From NCBI GenBank assembly GCA_947497945.1, contig CANMIP010000002.1, forward strand, positions 186,001 to 250,000: a DNA stretch of 64,000 nucleotides, given 5' to 3'. Made by a program: the position numbers and the translations under genes. The first letter of the stretch is position 1; each line of letters begins with the position of its first letter. The notes beneath the pieces are model-generated. The model was given only the letters and a program-made list of their open reading frames with translations, did not search any database and had not been told where the DNA came from. This stretch comes from an uncultured Tropicimonas sp. (GTDB lineage: Bacteria > Pseudomonadota > Alphaproteobacteria > Rhodobacterales > Rhodobacteraceae). Positions 1 to 9,103 of the stretch are shown piece by piece.

Positions 1-1
1 G

Positions 2-1540
2 GTCCGGCTGATGATCCCGCTCTGCGCTGGCGCAGCCCTGCTCGGTTCGGTGATGTCCTCGACCGCCGTGGTCGCGATCTTCATCCCCATCGTCATGCGG
101 GTCGCGCGCGACACCGGCATCAACGCCTCGCGCCTGCTCATGCCGATGTCCTTCGGCGCTCTGCTCTCGGGCATGCTCACGCTGATCGGTACGCCCGGCA
201 ACCTCGCCGTTTCCGACGCGCTCCGCGACGCGACAGGGGAGCCGCTCGGATTCTTCAGCTTTTCGCTCATCGGTTTCATCGTCCTGGCCGGTACGCTTGT
301 CTTCTTCGCCTTTGTCGGCCGCCACCTGCTCGGCCCCAAATACGCCGACGGCTCCGACCAACCGCGTTCCCGCAGCCGCTCCTTTGCCGAGATGTATCGC
401 GACCATGGCGTCGAACGGGTCGAGGTTCTGCGGCTTGAACATGCCTATGAGGGCGCGGCGGCGCGGGAGTTCGAGCTCTCCGCTCCGCGCATCCTCGCCC
501 GCCGCCGGCGCGGTCCGCGCGGCAATGCCAATACCTCGCTCTACTCCTCGGGCATGGATTTCCAGCCCGGAGACCTGATCGTCGTTGTCGGCTCGGAAGC
601 CGAGATGGCCTCCTTCCGCGATCGCCCCGGCATCGAATATGTCGGCAGTTTCTACGATGACATGAATACCTGGATCGACACGCTGGGCATCATGGAAGTC
701 ATGGTCCATCCCGAGGCCAGCGTGCTCGGACAGACCATTGCCGACCTTGAATTCCGATCTGTCTATGGCCTGGAAGTGCTGGCCCTCAAGCGCGGCCCCG
801 ACCCTGTCGCCAATTTCCAGGAAGAGAAGCTGCGCAAGAGCGACCGGCTGCTTGTCGCCGGCAAATGGACCAAGCTCGACCGGATCAACCGCCGCACGCG
901 CGATTTCGTCATCCTCGAGGAGCCTGCGGAACGCTCGCTGTCCGTGCCCAATTCCAACAAGCTCTGGATCGCCCTGATCATTCTCTTCGCGATGATCGCG
1001 GTGTCGCTTGGCGGCATGTCGATCACCATCGCGGTGATCCTCGCGGCGATCGCGGCGGTGCTGACCGGGACGGTCTCGACCAACCAGGCCTATCGCTCGA
1101 TCAAGCTGGAGACGCTGGTGCTGATCGCGGGGATGCTGCCACTGGCCACGGCGCTCGACAAGACGGGCGGGACGGAGATTATCGTCGACGGGTTGATCGG
1201 CATGGCAGGCGCTGAGAACCCGCGCGCGGTGATGTTCGCAATGTTCTTCCTGACCATGTCCCTGAGCTGGATCCTGTCTAACACGGCGACGCTGGTGCTC
1301 GTCGCCCCGATTGCCGTCAACGCGGCGCTCTCGATGGGCGTGTCGCCGCTGCCAATGGCCATCGCCGTGCTGGTCGCCGGCTCCGCGGGCTTCGCCTCGC
1401 CGGTCTCGTCGCCGGTGGTCACGCTGGTGGTCAATCCCGGCGGCTACAAGTTCATCGACTTCCTGAAATGCGGCCTGCCGCTGACGGTGCTTGTCATGCT
1501 GATCGCCATCTTCGTGATCCCGCTGGTCTTCCCCTTCTAG
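2..1540 (+). CDS. SLC13-family permease with RCK_C (TrkA_C) domains, 5' truncated
   Basis: Integral membrane permease of the SLC13/divalent-anion or CitT/ArsB superfamily; the open frame runs off the left window edge, so the N-terminus is missing. The first ~110 visible residues are membrane helices with the family-type signature TLIGTPGNLAVSDAL. Residues ~115-310 are soluble and hold two TrkA_C-like modules (FQPGDLIVVVGSEAEM and LRKSDRLLVAGKW mark their ends). The last ~200 residues are again hydrophobic, with SNTATLVLVAPIAVNAAL and SPVSSPVVTLV, the paired re-entrant repeat of this fold. The substrate (sulfate, dicarboxylate or another anion) cannot be told from the sequence. It stands alone here; the next gene is convergent. 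Confidence 0.85.
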   Translation, partial: VRLMIPLCAGAALLGSVMSSTAVVAIFIPIVMRVARDTGINASRLLMPMSFGALLSGMLTLIGTPGNLAVSDALRDATGEPLGFFSFSLIGFIVLAGTLVFFAFVGRHLLGPKYADGSDQPRSRSRSFAEMYRDHGVERVEVLRLEHAYEGAAAREFELSAPRILARRRRGPRGNANTSLYSSGMDFQPGDLIVVVGSEAEMASFRDRPGIEYVGSFYDDMNTWIDTLGIMEVMVHPEASVLGQTIADLEFRSVYGLEVLALKRGPDPVANFQEEKLRKSDRLLVAGKWTKLDRINRRTRDFVILEEPAERSLSVPNSNKLWIALIILFAMIAVSLGGMSITIAVILAAIAAVLTGTVSTNQAYRSIKLETLVLIAGMLPLATALDKTGGTEIIVDGLIGMAGAENPRAVMFAMFFLTMSLSWILSNTATLVLVAPIAVNAALSMGVSPLPMAIAVLVAGSAGFASPVSSPVVTLVVNPGGYKFIDFLKCGLPLTVLVMLIAIFVIPLVFPF

Positions 1541-1948
1541 GCGCGACAGTTCCCCTTTCCGGACCGGCCGGGAGGGCTCCCGCCCGTCGTCGGGCATCAA
1601 AGATGCCCCTCCTCCCGTTGGGCCGGGCGCCCGCTGGCGCGGGCGCGGTTGCGCATTCTCCATCGGGCGTCGGACCTCCCAAGTCCGTCTCCGGCCCCAA
1701 TGCCGAAGGCAAGCACCGCGAAGCGGTGCCACCGCCGCTCGGGCCGAGATGGGACCGTGGCCCCAAAGGGGCCGCGAAAGCCCATCGACGGCTCGGCGGC
1801 ACGCCCCCGGGTGTAGCCCCGGCGTCGCCCCGGTGTCCGGGCGCGCCCACAGGGCCAACGGTACGGTTTTCAGGACAGGGAGCCCGCATTCGCGCAGGGG
1901 AACGCCTGTGTCTTCGGTCCGGAAATCAAGCCCGCTTTGGTCAGCGGA
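1541..1948. other. Non-coding spacer with a chain of seven perfect stem-loops
   Basis: This 408-bp spacer separates two convergent genes and holds no convincing reading frame. Between 1570 and 1773 there are successive perfect short hairpins: 1570-1574/1577-1581, 1582-1586/1591-1595, 1592-1598/1602-1608, 1627-1634/1639-1646, 1671-1675/1683-1687, 1713-1719/1723-1729 and 1759-1764/1768-1773. An exact CCTCCTCCC lies at 1608-1616, between a GCCC and a GGGC. It may act as a terminator region or encode a structured RNA; see findings. Confidence 0.45.
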
Positions 1949-3871
1949 TCATCCCTCTGGCGTATACCAGATCGGCGACGAGTAGGCGCGCTCCTGGTGG
2001 ATCAGCTGCGCTTCCGCCGGCAGTTCGATTCCATAACGCAGCTTGTCATAGACGACCCAACGCGGGGTCGGGATCTCGAGCACGCGCACATAGTAGAACG
2101 CCCGCTCGGCCGGATCGAACTCAGGGTCGCTCCAGACGGTGACGATCTCCGACGTGCCGATGCTGTTGCTCCAGCTGGCCGTCTCCAGGTCCACGGTGTT
2201 CCCGACCTCCGGCAGCTTGCCATCGGCATCCAGAGCGCGGTCGCCGGACCAGGCCACGTCATGCACCTTCTCATGCAGCGCCCCCTCGGCATCCATCCAG
2301 CCTTTCACGACCTGGACGCGGTCCAGGTTGGCGCCGACCGGATCGCGCAGGGCCGCGATCAGGAAGCTCGGCGCCCCTTCCCCTTCGCGCGGGCGCAGGT
2401 CGCTGCCCATCGGCACGCCGCGGGAATAGCCGGCATCGGCGATGAAACGCGTCCGCAAATCCTGCTCCGTAAAACCCCAGCCGCCGAAGAAGCGCAGTCC
2501 AATCCGCGGGCCGGTGGTCGCATAGGTCTCGCGCCGCTTGAAGGCGTCGAAGATCGCGCTGCGGGTGTTCTCCTCGGCCCAGACCGCCGTATAGCCCGAG
2601 GCCACCAGCATATGGCCGTCGATGCGGCCAAGATCGCTGGCAATGAAGGGATGTTGGATCCGCGTCGGCGAAGGCTCGACACTGACGGACTTGCTGAAGA
2701 AATTATCCTCTTCCGCCGTCGCCAGCGCCGTATGGCTGTCCGTCGCGCCGCCTAGCCCGAACTTGTAGGGGTTGGTGCCGAATTTCTCCTCCAGCGCGAG
2801 GCCGAGCTTCAGCGCCTCGCGGGCATATTCGCCCTGCAACATCTCCTGCGTCTTCAACTCGGTCAGGTCGAGATTGCCGATATCCCAGTTCTCGTAATCG
2901 GCAAATTCATCCTCCGGGCTAAGATAGGGATGCGCCTCGCCATCACCCTTGATCTGGGTGATCTCGTAATGCGGCTCCCACTTGGCGCGCCGCTCGACGT
3001 AATCCGCATCGACCTTGCCGCCGTGATAGGTGTCCTCGGTCGGGAACATCCAGCCATTCGACAGGTTGCCATTATGGGCAAAGGCCACGGCCCGGCCCCC
3101 GGTCTTCTCCTGGTAGGCTTCGAGCCATTCATAAAGCATCTGCGGATCGGTATCGCCCATCGGCGGCTGCGTCACCGGCGGCACAACCTGCAGGGCGCGC
3201 ACCGCCCCGTCGCGCAGCATCACGTTGCGGTGCAGGTTGAAGCCCTTCGGCACCGAGGTCCATTCGAAGCCGATAAAGGCGGTGAACCGGCCGGGGTCGT
3301 TATGCGCCTCCGCCGCCAGCACGATCTCTTCCCAGACATAGGAGAACGCATCCGCCCCGGGGCTGTAGGCCTCCACGATCGCCTCGGGCAGGGTCATCTG
3401 CGAGAAATTCGTGATCAGGTCGAAGGCCGACTTCCCGGCGGCCTCGCCGCCCTGGCTATAGCCCTCATACCATTCGCGGCCCTTCGGATCGGCGAGGATG
3501 CCGGGATCGCCGGCCTGGAGATCCGGCGCGAAGCCCATCAGATCGGTGTGATCGGTCAGCACCATCCAGTCCAGCGGCCGGCTGAGGCGGACCGGCTGCC
3601 CGGTCGAGGAGACAACCTGCTCGCCCTTGGCGAAGCGCCAGGCATCATCCGGCCCGAGGATATTGCCGAAGGCGCCGGCATCGAGCGACAGCCCGGTGTG
3701 CAGATGCGTCTCGCCCCAGAGCGGCCGCTCTGGAAATGTCCTGTTGGCATAAGGTGAAAACGGGCGACCGGCGAATGTCCCCTCCGCGGTTTCCTCCGTG
3801 ACCACGATCTGCGCCATTGCAGGCACGGACAAAGCGGCAAGACAGGCCGCGGACGACAGCAGTTTCAGCAT
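1949..3871 (-). CDS. Secreted DUF3604 protein (PHP-like fold)
   Basis: A 640-residue exported protein of the DUF3604 family, whose biochemical role is not established. The N-terminus is a clear Sec signal peptide ending AMA-QIVV. Metal-ligand-like motifs typical of PHP-type folds follow: [14 protein letters not shown] near residue 55, [11 protein letters not shown] near 105, [11 protein letters not shown] near 260 and [19 protein letters not shown] near 370. I chose the ATG at 3871, which has GGGGAGG a few bases upstream; a GTG lies one codon earlier. The gene is monocistronic and convergent with the permease before it. A hydrolase acting on phosphate esters or similar is possible, but that is only inferred from the fold. 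Confidence 0.85.
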   Translation of the reverse strand: MLKLLSSAACLAALSVPAMAQIVVTEETAEGTFAGRPFSPYANRTFPERPLWGETHLHTGLSLDAGAFGNILGPDDAWRFAKGEQVVSSTGQPVRLSRPLDWMVLTDHTDLMGFAPDLQAGDPGILADPKGREWYEGYSQGGEAAGKSAFDLITNFSQMTLPEAIVEAYSPGADAFSYVWEEIVLAAEAHNDPGRFTAFIGFEWTSVPKGFNLHRNVMLRDGAVRALQVVPPVTQPPMGDTDPQMLYEWLEAYQEKTGGRAVAFAHNGNLSNGWMFPTEDTYHGGKVDADYVERRAKWEPHYEITQIKGDGEAHPYLSPEDEFADYENWDIGNLDLTELKTQEMLQGEYAREALKLGLALEEKFGTNPYKFGLGGATDSHTALATAEEDNFFSKSVSVEPSPTRIQHPFIASDLGRIDGHMLVASGYTAVWAEENTRSAIFDAFKRRETYATTGPRIGLRFFGGWGFTEQDLRTRFIADAGYSRGVPMGSDLRPREGEGAPSFLIAALRDPVGANLDRVQVVKGWMDAEGALHEKVHDVAWSGDRALDADGKLPEVGNTVDLETASWSNSIGTSEIVTVWSDPEFDPAERAFYYVRVLEIPTPRWVVYDKLRYGIELPAEAQLIHQERAYSSPIWYTPEG

Positions 3872-4083
3872 CACACCCTCCCCAGGTCGTTAGCTCCATG
3901 CAGACGCGCTCGCGGATCGGATCTCCGCGCCGGACCACAATGAAGAATTACAACCGGAGGATGACAGATCCGCTCAAGAAATCTACAGAAACAACCGGGC
4001 CGCGTCCTGCGCTGTCTGACCGCCTGGGAACAGGTCCCGCAAATGGTTGCGCGCGGCCTCGCTGGGGAGGCCGAAAGCGCCCG

Positions 4084-5571
4084 CTATTCCGCTGCTGTCT
4101 TGAGCTTGAAACCACGCTCCAGCATGTCCGCCGGCTCGACCGGATACTCGCCGGAGAAACAGGCGTCGCAATAGCGCGGGCATTTGGGGTCGCGACCCTT
4201 CACCTCTCCCACGGCCCGGTAAAGACCGTCCAGCGAGATGAATTTCAGGCTGTCCACCGCAAGATGCTCCCGCATCTCGTCTTCCGTCATGGTCGCGGCG
4301 AGCAGCTTCTCGCGCTGCGGCGTGTCCACGCCATAGAAACAAGGCCAGGCGGTCGGCGGGGACGCAATGCGGAAATGCACCTCCTTGGCGCCGGCATCGA
4401 GGATCATCTCCTTGATTTTGCGGCTCGTGGTGCCGCGCACCACCGAATCGTCGACCAGGATCACCCGTTTCCCGGCGATCAACGCCCGGTTCACGTTCAG
4501 CTTCAGCCGCACGCCCATGTTGCGGATCTGCTCGGAGGGCTCGATGAAGGTCCGGCCCATATACTGGTTGCGGATGATGCCGAGCGCATAGGGGATACCG
4601 CTCTCCTGGCTGAAGCCGATCGCCGCCGGGGTGCCCGAATCCGGCACCGGACAGACGAGATCCGCATCGACCGGGTTCTCCCGCGCCAGTTCCACCCCAA
4701 TCTGCCGCCGCGTCTCGTAGACCGACTGGCCTCCGAGGATCGAATCCGGGCGCGAGAAATAAACATGCTCGAAGATACAGAAGCGCGATTGCCGCGCCTC
4801 GAAAGGCCGGTGGCTCTTGACGCCACCATTCGGCGCGATCACCACCATCTCGCCCGGCTCGATCTCGCGCACGAACTCGGCGCCGATGATGTCGAGCGCG
4901 CAGGTCTCCGAACTCAGCACCCAGCCATCGCCGATCCGCCCCAGCACCAGCGGCCGCACGCCCAGCGGATCGCGCACGCCGATCAGCTTGGTGCGCGTCA
5001 TCGCGACGACCGAGAAGGCGCCCTCGACCCGACGCAGGGCATCTTTCATCCGCTCGGGGATGTCGCGCTGCAGCGAGCGGGCCATCAGATGGATGATGCA
5101 TTCGCTGTCCGAGCCGGATTGGAAGATCGAGCCGCGGTCGATCAACTCGCGGCGCAACGCCTCCGCATTGGTGAGATTGCCGTTATGGGCAATCGCCGCC
5201 CCGCCCATGGAGAACTCGCCGAAGAAGGGCTGCACGTCGCGGATCTCGGTCCGGCCCTTGGAGCCGGCGGTGGAATAGCGCACATGGCCGATGGCGAGAT
5301 CGCCGGGCAGCGTCTCCATCAGCTTCTGGCTGGTGAAATTGTCCCGCACATAACCAAAGCGGCGCGCGGAGTGAAAACCGGTGCCATGGTTATGTGTGAC
5401 AATGCCACCGGCCTCCTGGCCGCGATGCTGCAAGGCATGCAGGCCAAGGGCGACGAAATTGGCGGCATCAGTGACGCCCGAGACCCCGAAGACGCCGCAT
5501 TCCTCGCGGAGCTTGTCGTCATCGAACGGGTGAGCGAGGAAGGGCTTCAAGGTGTCGAGCGCGGCAGGCAT
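4084..5571 (-). CDS. purF: Amidophosphoribosyltransferase
   Basis: Catalyses the first committed step of de novo purine synthesis: PRPP plus glutamine to 5-phosphoribosylamine, in the cytoplasm. The 495 residues begin with a propeptide of 24 residues ending LREE, so Cys25 (ECGVFG) would become the N-terminal nucleophile of the Ntn-type glutaminase after processing. The glutaminase half carries QHRGQEAGGI and VRYSTAGS. The phosphoribosyltransferase half carries the PRPP loop VILVDDSVVRGTTS and the C-terminal YCDACFSGEYP, part of the Cys set that binds an Fe-S cluster in the Bacillus-type enzyme. Length and order are normal. It is transcribed alone, downstream of a terminator at 5769-5805. Confidence 0.97.
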   Translation of the reverse strand: MPAALDTLKPFLAHPFDDDKLREECGVFGVSGVTDAANFVALGLHALQHRGQEAGGIVTHNHGTGFHSARRFGYVRDNFTSQKLMETLPGDLAIGHVRYSTAGSKGRTEIRDVQPFFGEFSMGGAAIAHNGNLTNAEALRRELIDRGSIFQSGSDSECIIHLMARSLQRDIPERMKDALRRVEGAFSVVAMTRTKLIGVRDPLGVRPLVLGRIGDGWVLSSETCALDIIGAEFVREIEPGEMVVIAPNGGVKSHRPFEARQSRFCIFEHVYFSRPDSILGGQSVYETRRQIGVELARENPVDADLVCPVPDSGTPAAIGFSQESGIPYALGIIRNQYMGRTFIEPSEQIRNMGVRLKLNVNRALIAGKRVILVDDSVVRGTTSRKIKEMILDAGAKEVHFRIASPPTAWPCFYGVDTPQREKLLAATMTEDEMREHLAVDSLKFISLDGLYRAVGEVKGRDPKCPRYCDACFSGEYPVEPADMLERGFKLKTAAE

Positions 5572-5768
5572 GTGGCGGTGGCTCCGAATCCGGGCTGTGA
5601 GAGGCGCGGCCTGTTTACGAGCTTATACCTCAGGTGTCATCCCTTTGTCATGACGGTGACGCGGTCCGAGGCCAAAGAGCGCCGCGGTCTGGCCAAAAGT
5701 ACAGCTCTCGCCCCCCCCGAATGCGGCCCGATGGCTTGCCGGGGGCGAGTGCGCGGCCGTTTGAATAC

Positions 5769-5805
5769 AAAAAGGCCGGCCTGTCGGGGAAGACGACAGG
5801 CCGGC
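5769..5805 (-). terminator. Rho-independent terminator
   Basis: A perfect 11-bp stem (5775-5785 with 5795-5805) and a 9-base loop are followed on the minus strand by TTTTT (5769-5773). It lies 44 bp beyond the stop codon of the small secreted-protein gene and separates it from purF. Confidence 0.9.
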
Positions 5806-5848
5806 AAGTTTGCCGGGTCCGGCAATCCTGTAGTTTACGGGGGACAGG

Positions 5849-6163
5849 TCAGGATTTCGGCGGGAGCGGTGCTCCCTCCGGCAGACAGGCGATCTGCTTG
5901 TCAGGCGTGGCGATGCATTGACCGGAAACCGTATCGCCCTTGCCACGCATGGTCATCGAACAGGCATCGTCCACAGCCTTGCCCGCACAGGCCTTGATGG
6001 CCTCGGGCGGGGCGCCCTGGGGACGGCCGCCCTGCTGCTGTTGGGCTTCGGCGAAACCGGTGGCCGCCAGCAGGCTGGTGGCGAGGATGGTGAAAACAAC
6101 GGCGCGCGACAGCATCATCTGGCGCAGGTCCTTGGTTGGTCGGGTCATGTTGAAACTCCGCAT
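5849..6163 (-). CDS. Small secreted cysteine-containing protein, function unknown
   Basis: A 104-residue protein I do not recognise as a named family. After a charged N-terminus there is a hydrophobic signal segment (AVVFTILATSLLAATGFAEA), so export is likely; the start may be the internal Met6. The mature part starts with a QQQQGG/PQGAPP stretch and contains four cysteines (KACAGK, DDACSM, SGQCIA, QIACLP), which would suit two disulfides in the periplasm. It ends in PLPPKS. The gene is divergent from the BaeS/BaeR-like pair, so it could be a target of that envelope-stress-type system; this is inference from position only. A strong terminator follows. Confidence 0.7.
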   Translation of the reverse strand: MRSFNMTRPTKDLRQMMLSRAVVFTILATSLLAATGFAEAQQQQGGRPQGAPPEAIKACAGKAVDDACSMTMRGKGDTVSGQCIATPDKQIACLPEGAPLPPKS

Positions 6164-6677
6164 CTGTCGGATTTATCTTGGTCCGTCCGCTCTTCACGGA
6201 CGGGTCGGGTGTCCGGCACGGCGCGATAAAACGGCGCCGCGCCGGATGATCCTCCGATGTCGCTGGCCCTGATCGGGCCGGGGATTGGTAGTCGACAGGG
6301 TCGGAGGAATGCCTTTGCGCCCGGCTGTCAGCCGGGGTCGCGCGCGCGATCCGCGGCGGTGACAGGGCCGGCGGATCTGTCGCCGTAAAGACAGGGCTTC
6401 GGGGTCATGCTGCGGATCCTTCTCGATTTGCTCGCGGTGCCTCGTTGGGCAACCGCCTCGAGGGGCAATCTCGCCCCGGAAGGTGGAGCCAGTTGGAAGC
6501 GAATACGAAAAAGGTCCTTTCGGCGCAGAAAAATGCGCCCCGCGCCGGTTTTTTCAGTCATTTCAGACCGGTAGGTCCGAGATTTCCTCCCCCCGACCCT
6601 GCGGCAGGAAAGAAACACCCGTGGATTTTTGTCCGCGGCTTCATACTGGTTGCATAAAGGCGGATAGAGCTTCGGGC
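6164..6677. other. Divergent intergenic region between small secreted protein and sensor kinase
   Basis: This 514-bp region holds no convincing gene. It must contain promoters for both flanking genes. An imperfect GC-rich inverted repeat lies around 6214-6246 (CCGGCACGGCGC and GGCGCCGCGCCGG). A second hairpin, GGCGCA with TGCGCC around 6519-6536, is followed on the plus strand by a run of six T at about 6550. I could not recognise a defined response-regulator site. Confidence 0.4.
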
Positions 6678-8138
6678 ATGACATCCATCCGCCATTCCCT
6701 GGCGGCGCAATTCTTCGTCGCCTTCGCCCTCGCCGCCATATTGATTATCGCAACCCTTGCCGGCCTGACTGTGCTTTCGATGCGAGACGGCTTTGCCCGC
6801 TACCTTCTCCAGGGCGAGCTGTCCCAGCTCGACAGCCTGGTCGAGACGCTGGCTGAGCGCCATGATCCGGCGCGGCCCAACTGGCCGGACCTGGTCCAGG
6901 ATCCGCGCAACTGGCACGAGCTGCTCAAGGCAACGACGGGTCCCGACGAGGACTGGCCGCCCCGCAGGCCGGCTCCACCGAGCGCGCCGCCGGGACGTCC
7001 GATGCCGCCACCGCTCATATTCGATCCCTTCCATTTCGGCGAACGGGCCTTCCTGCTGGACCCCGATGGCGAGGAGCTGGTTTCGCCGGGCACACGGGAA
7101 TCGCTCTCCGCCCGCCGGCCGATCCCGGCTGCCGAGCCCGGCGCCCCTGTTCTCGGCTATGTCGGCCTGACCGCGCCGCGCGGCGCGCGCAGCCCGGTCG
7201 GTCTCTATTTCCTGCGCAGCCAGTATATCACGCTGGGCCTCGCCTCGCTCTTCGCGATGGGGCTCTCGGCGCTGGCCGCTGTCCTGATGGCGCGGCAGCT
7301 GCTCACCCCGATCCGGGCGCTGGAGGCCGGCGCCCGCACCCTGACCGATGGCGATTTCGCGGCGCGCATTCCCAATACGCGACGCGACGAGCTGGGGCGG
7401 CTCATCGACCACACCAACTCCCTCGCGGCCTCGCTCCAGGCGGCCCGCGACGCGACGCAACAGCTGATCTCGGACACGTCGCACGAGTTGCAGACCCCGC
7501 TTGCGGTTCTGCGGGCCGAGATCGAGGCGATGCAGGACGGGATCCGGCAGGCCGACGAGAAGACGCTGGCGGAGATGCATGATTCCGTGATGCGGCTGTC
7601 GCGGCTGGTGGCCGATCTCAGGACGCTCTCCTTTGCCCGCGAACAGCGCATCACGACCGTGCGCCGGCCGACCGATCTCGCCGCCTTGCTGGAAACCCGC
7701 CTGACCCTCATCGCCCAGCGTCTGGAGGAGGCCGGCCTGCGGCTGTCGCATCGGATCGAGGGCCCGATCCAGATGAATTGCGATCCCGAGCGGCTCGGAC
7801 AGGTCTTCGACAACCTGCTGGAAAACGCGTTGCGCTACACGACGGCGCCGGGCGAGATACGTGTCTGCGCCCGCATCGAGGCCGGCAACGCCATTGTGAG
7901 TTTCGAGGACAGCCCGCCTGCCCCGCCCGCGGAGGCCATGCCGCAGCTCTTCGAACGGTTCTACCGCGCCGATGCGTCGCGCTCGCGGGCCCATGGCGGT
8001 TCGGGGCTTGGACTTGCCATCTGCCACGCCATGGTCGATGCCCATGGCGGCACGATAAGGGCCGATGTCTCGCCACTTGGCGGGCTGCGCATCCGCATGG
8101 CGCTGCCTTTGGAAGGACCGGAAAATGGAAATGAATAA
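6678..8138 (+). CDS. Sensor histidine kinase, BaeS-like
   Basis: Membrane-bound histidine kinase of 486 residues, the sensor of a two-component pair. TM1 is residues ~8-30. The periplasmic region (~31-175) includes a Pro-rich stretch (RPAPPSAPPGRPMPPP). TM2 is at ~179-200, followed by a HAMP domain, then a HisKA domain with phospho-accepting His269 in DTSHELQTPL. An HATPase domain follows with the N box NLLENALRYTT and the G box GGSGLGLAI. The ATG at 6678 is used because the frame upstream has no membrane-protein character. The stop overlaps the regulator gene, so the two are translationally coupled. By family resemblance to BaeS it would sense envelope damage, but the ligand is unknown. Confidence 0.88.
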   Translation: MTSIRHSLAAQFFVAFALAAILIIATLAGLTVLSMRDGFARYLLQGELSQLDSLVETLAERHDPARPNWPDLVQDPRNWHELLKATTGPDEDWPPRRPAPPSAPPGRPMPPPLIFDPFHFGERAFLLDPDGEELVSPGTRESLSARRPIPAAEPGAPVLGYVGLTAPRGARSPVGLYFLRSQYITLGLASLFAMGLSALAAVLMARQLLTPIRALEAGARTLTDGDFAARIPNTRRDELGRLIDHTNSLAASLQAARDATQQLISDTSHELQTPLAVLRAEIEAMQDGIRQADEKTLAEMHDSVMRLSRLVADLRTLSFAREQRITTVRRPTDLAALLETRLTLIAQRLEEAGLRLSHRIEGPIQMNCDPERLGQVFDNLLENALRYTTAPGEIRVCARIEAGNAIVSFEDSPPAPPAEAMPQLFERFYRADASRSRAHGGSGLGLAICHAMVDAHGGTIRADVSPLGGLRIRMALPLEGPENGNE

Positions 8139-8808
8139 CAAGATCCTCATCGTCGAGGACGAGGCTTCGCTGGCCGAGATCCTGAAGCAATATCTCGAAC
8201 AGGCCGGATATGAGGTCGAGATCCTGTCGGAAGGGCGCCACGCCGTGGAACGCATCCTGGACGTGGGCCCGGCGCTGGTTGTGCTCGACCTGATGCTGCC
8301 GGGAAAGGACGGGCTGACGATCTGCCGCGAGGTTCGGGCCAAGAGCGAGGTGCCGATCATCATGGAGACGGCCAAGGTCGAGGAGATCGACCGGCTGCTC
8401 GGGTTGGAGCTTGGCGCCGACGATTATCTCTGCAAGCCCTTCTCGCCGCGCGAACTGGTGGCACGGGTCCGCGCGATCTTGCGGCGCAGCCTGCCGAAGG
8501 ACGGCCCCGAGAGCGTCGACCCGCACCGGCTCGAGCTCGACAGCGACACCTGGAAGGTCCAGGTCGGCGGGCAGCCCGTGGACCTGACGCGCCGGGAGTT
8601 CCAGTTGCTGGAAGCGCTGCACCGCCGTCCGGGCCGGGTGTTTTCGCGCGCGCAGCTGCTCGACCTGGTCTTTCCGGACGACGCAGCCGTCATCGACCGG
8701 ACAATCGACAGCCATATCAAGAACATCCGCCAGAAGGTGAAATCCGTGACCGGGGACTGGGATCCGATCCGCTCGGTCTATGGCGTCGGCTACGCTTTCG
8801 AAGCGTGA
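8125..8808 (+). CDS. OmpR-family response regulator, BaeR-like
   Basis: Cytoplasmic DNA-binding response regulator, 227 residues, partner of the kinase before it (14-bp overlap). The receiver domain has the acidic pocket E11-D12-E13, the phospho-acceptor Asp55 in VVLDLMLPG and the switch Lys in YLCKPFSPREL; the stretch KVEEIDRLLGLELGADDY is characteristic of BaeR. The C-terminal winged helix includes VDLTRREFQLLEAL and VIDRTIDSHIKNIR. The residue two after PIIM is E-T, where BaeR relatives usually have a hydrophobic residue before the conserved Thr. An alternative ATG is two codons downstream at 8131. A copy of the dispersed palindromic repeat begins within about 25-50 bp of the stop. Confidence 0.9.
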   Translation: MEMNNKILIVEDEASLAEILKQYLEQAGYEVEILSEGRHAVERILDVGPALVVLDLMLPGKDGLTICREVRAKSEVPIIMETAKVEEIDRLLGLELGADDYLCKPFSPRELVARVRAILRRSLPKDGPESVDPHRLELDSDTWKVQVGGQPVDLTRREFQLLEALHRRPGRVFSRAQLLDLVFPDDAAVIDRTIDSHIKNIRQKVKSVTGDWDPIRSVYGVGYAFEA

Positions 8809-8828
8809 GCGAGGCGGTGTGCGTCTGG

Positions 8829-9040
8829 TCTGCGGATGCACAGAGCGGACCGCGAGAAGTGCAAGCGCCGGCCCGTGGGATGGCGCTGCATCGCACGAGG
8901 TCTGCACTTGATCCCAACCAGGTCCGAAAGAGACCAGTCCGGTGTGCGCGGATGAAAAAGCGCCAACCCGCCGGGACGGGCTGGCGCTTGCACGGCGGCC
9001 TTCGGCCTTGATTCCGTGCCCATACGACACCGAGGCCCCG
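8829..9040 (+). repeat. Dispersed intergenic palindromic repeat, copy 1
   Basis: First of four related elements. Arms at 8859-8876 and 8976-8993 are complementary over 18 bp with one mismatch, enclosing an inner stem (TGGCGCT / AGCGCCA). The conserved tail GGCGGCCTTCGGCCTTGAT starts at about 8995. Compared with copy 2, an A in the left arm is matched by a T in the right arm (GTGCAAGC / GCTTGCAC versus GTGCCAGC / GCTGGCAC), so pairing is kept. Boundaries are approximate. Confidence 0.85.
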
Positions 9041-9050
9041 CCAAAGAGAA

Positions 9051-9080
9051 AGGCCGGCGCGCATCTCTGCGCACCGGCCT
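9051..9080 (-). terminator. Terminator-like hairpin between convergent genes
   Basis: Arms 9051-9063 and 9068-9080 pair over 13 bp with one mismatch around a 4-base loop. On the minus strand the stem is followed by TTCTCTTT. It sits 23 bp beyond the stop of the Nfn-type gene and probably ends that operon; it could also stop transcripts from the regulator side. Confidence 0.65.
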
Positions 9081-9103
9081 GTCTTCTCGACAATTGATCC
9101 GGT

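Noticed and set aside
6164-6677. Riboswitch or attenuator before the sensor kinase
   Set aside because: Only simple GC hairpins are present; no known aptamer consensus could be recognised.
8805-9011. Small plus-strand frame after the Bae-like regulator, with a similar frame at 54912-55139
   Set aside because: Both lie in copies of the palindromic repeat; the similarity of the peptides follows from the DNA repeat and not from coding selection.
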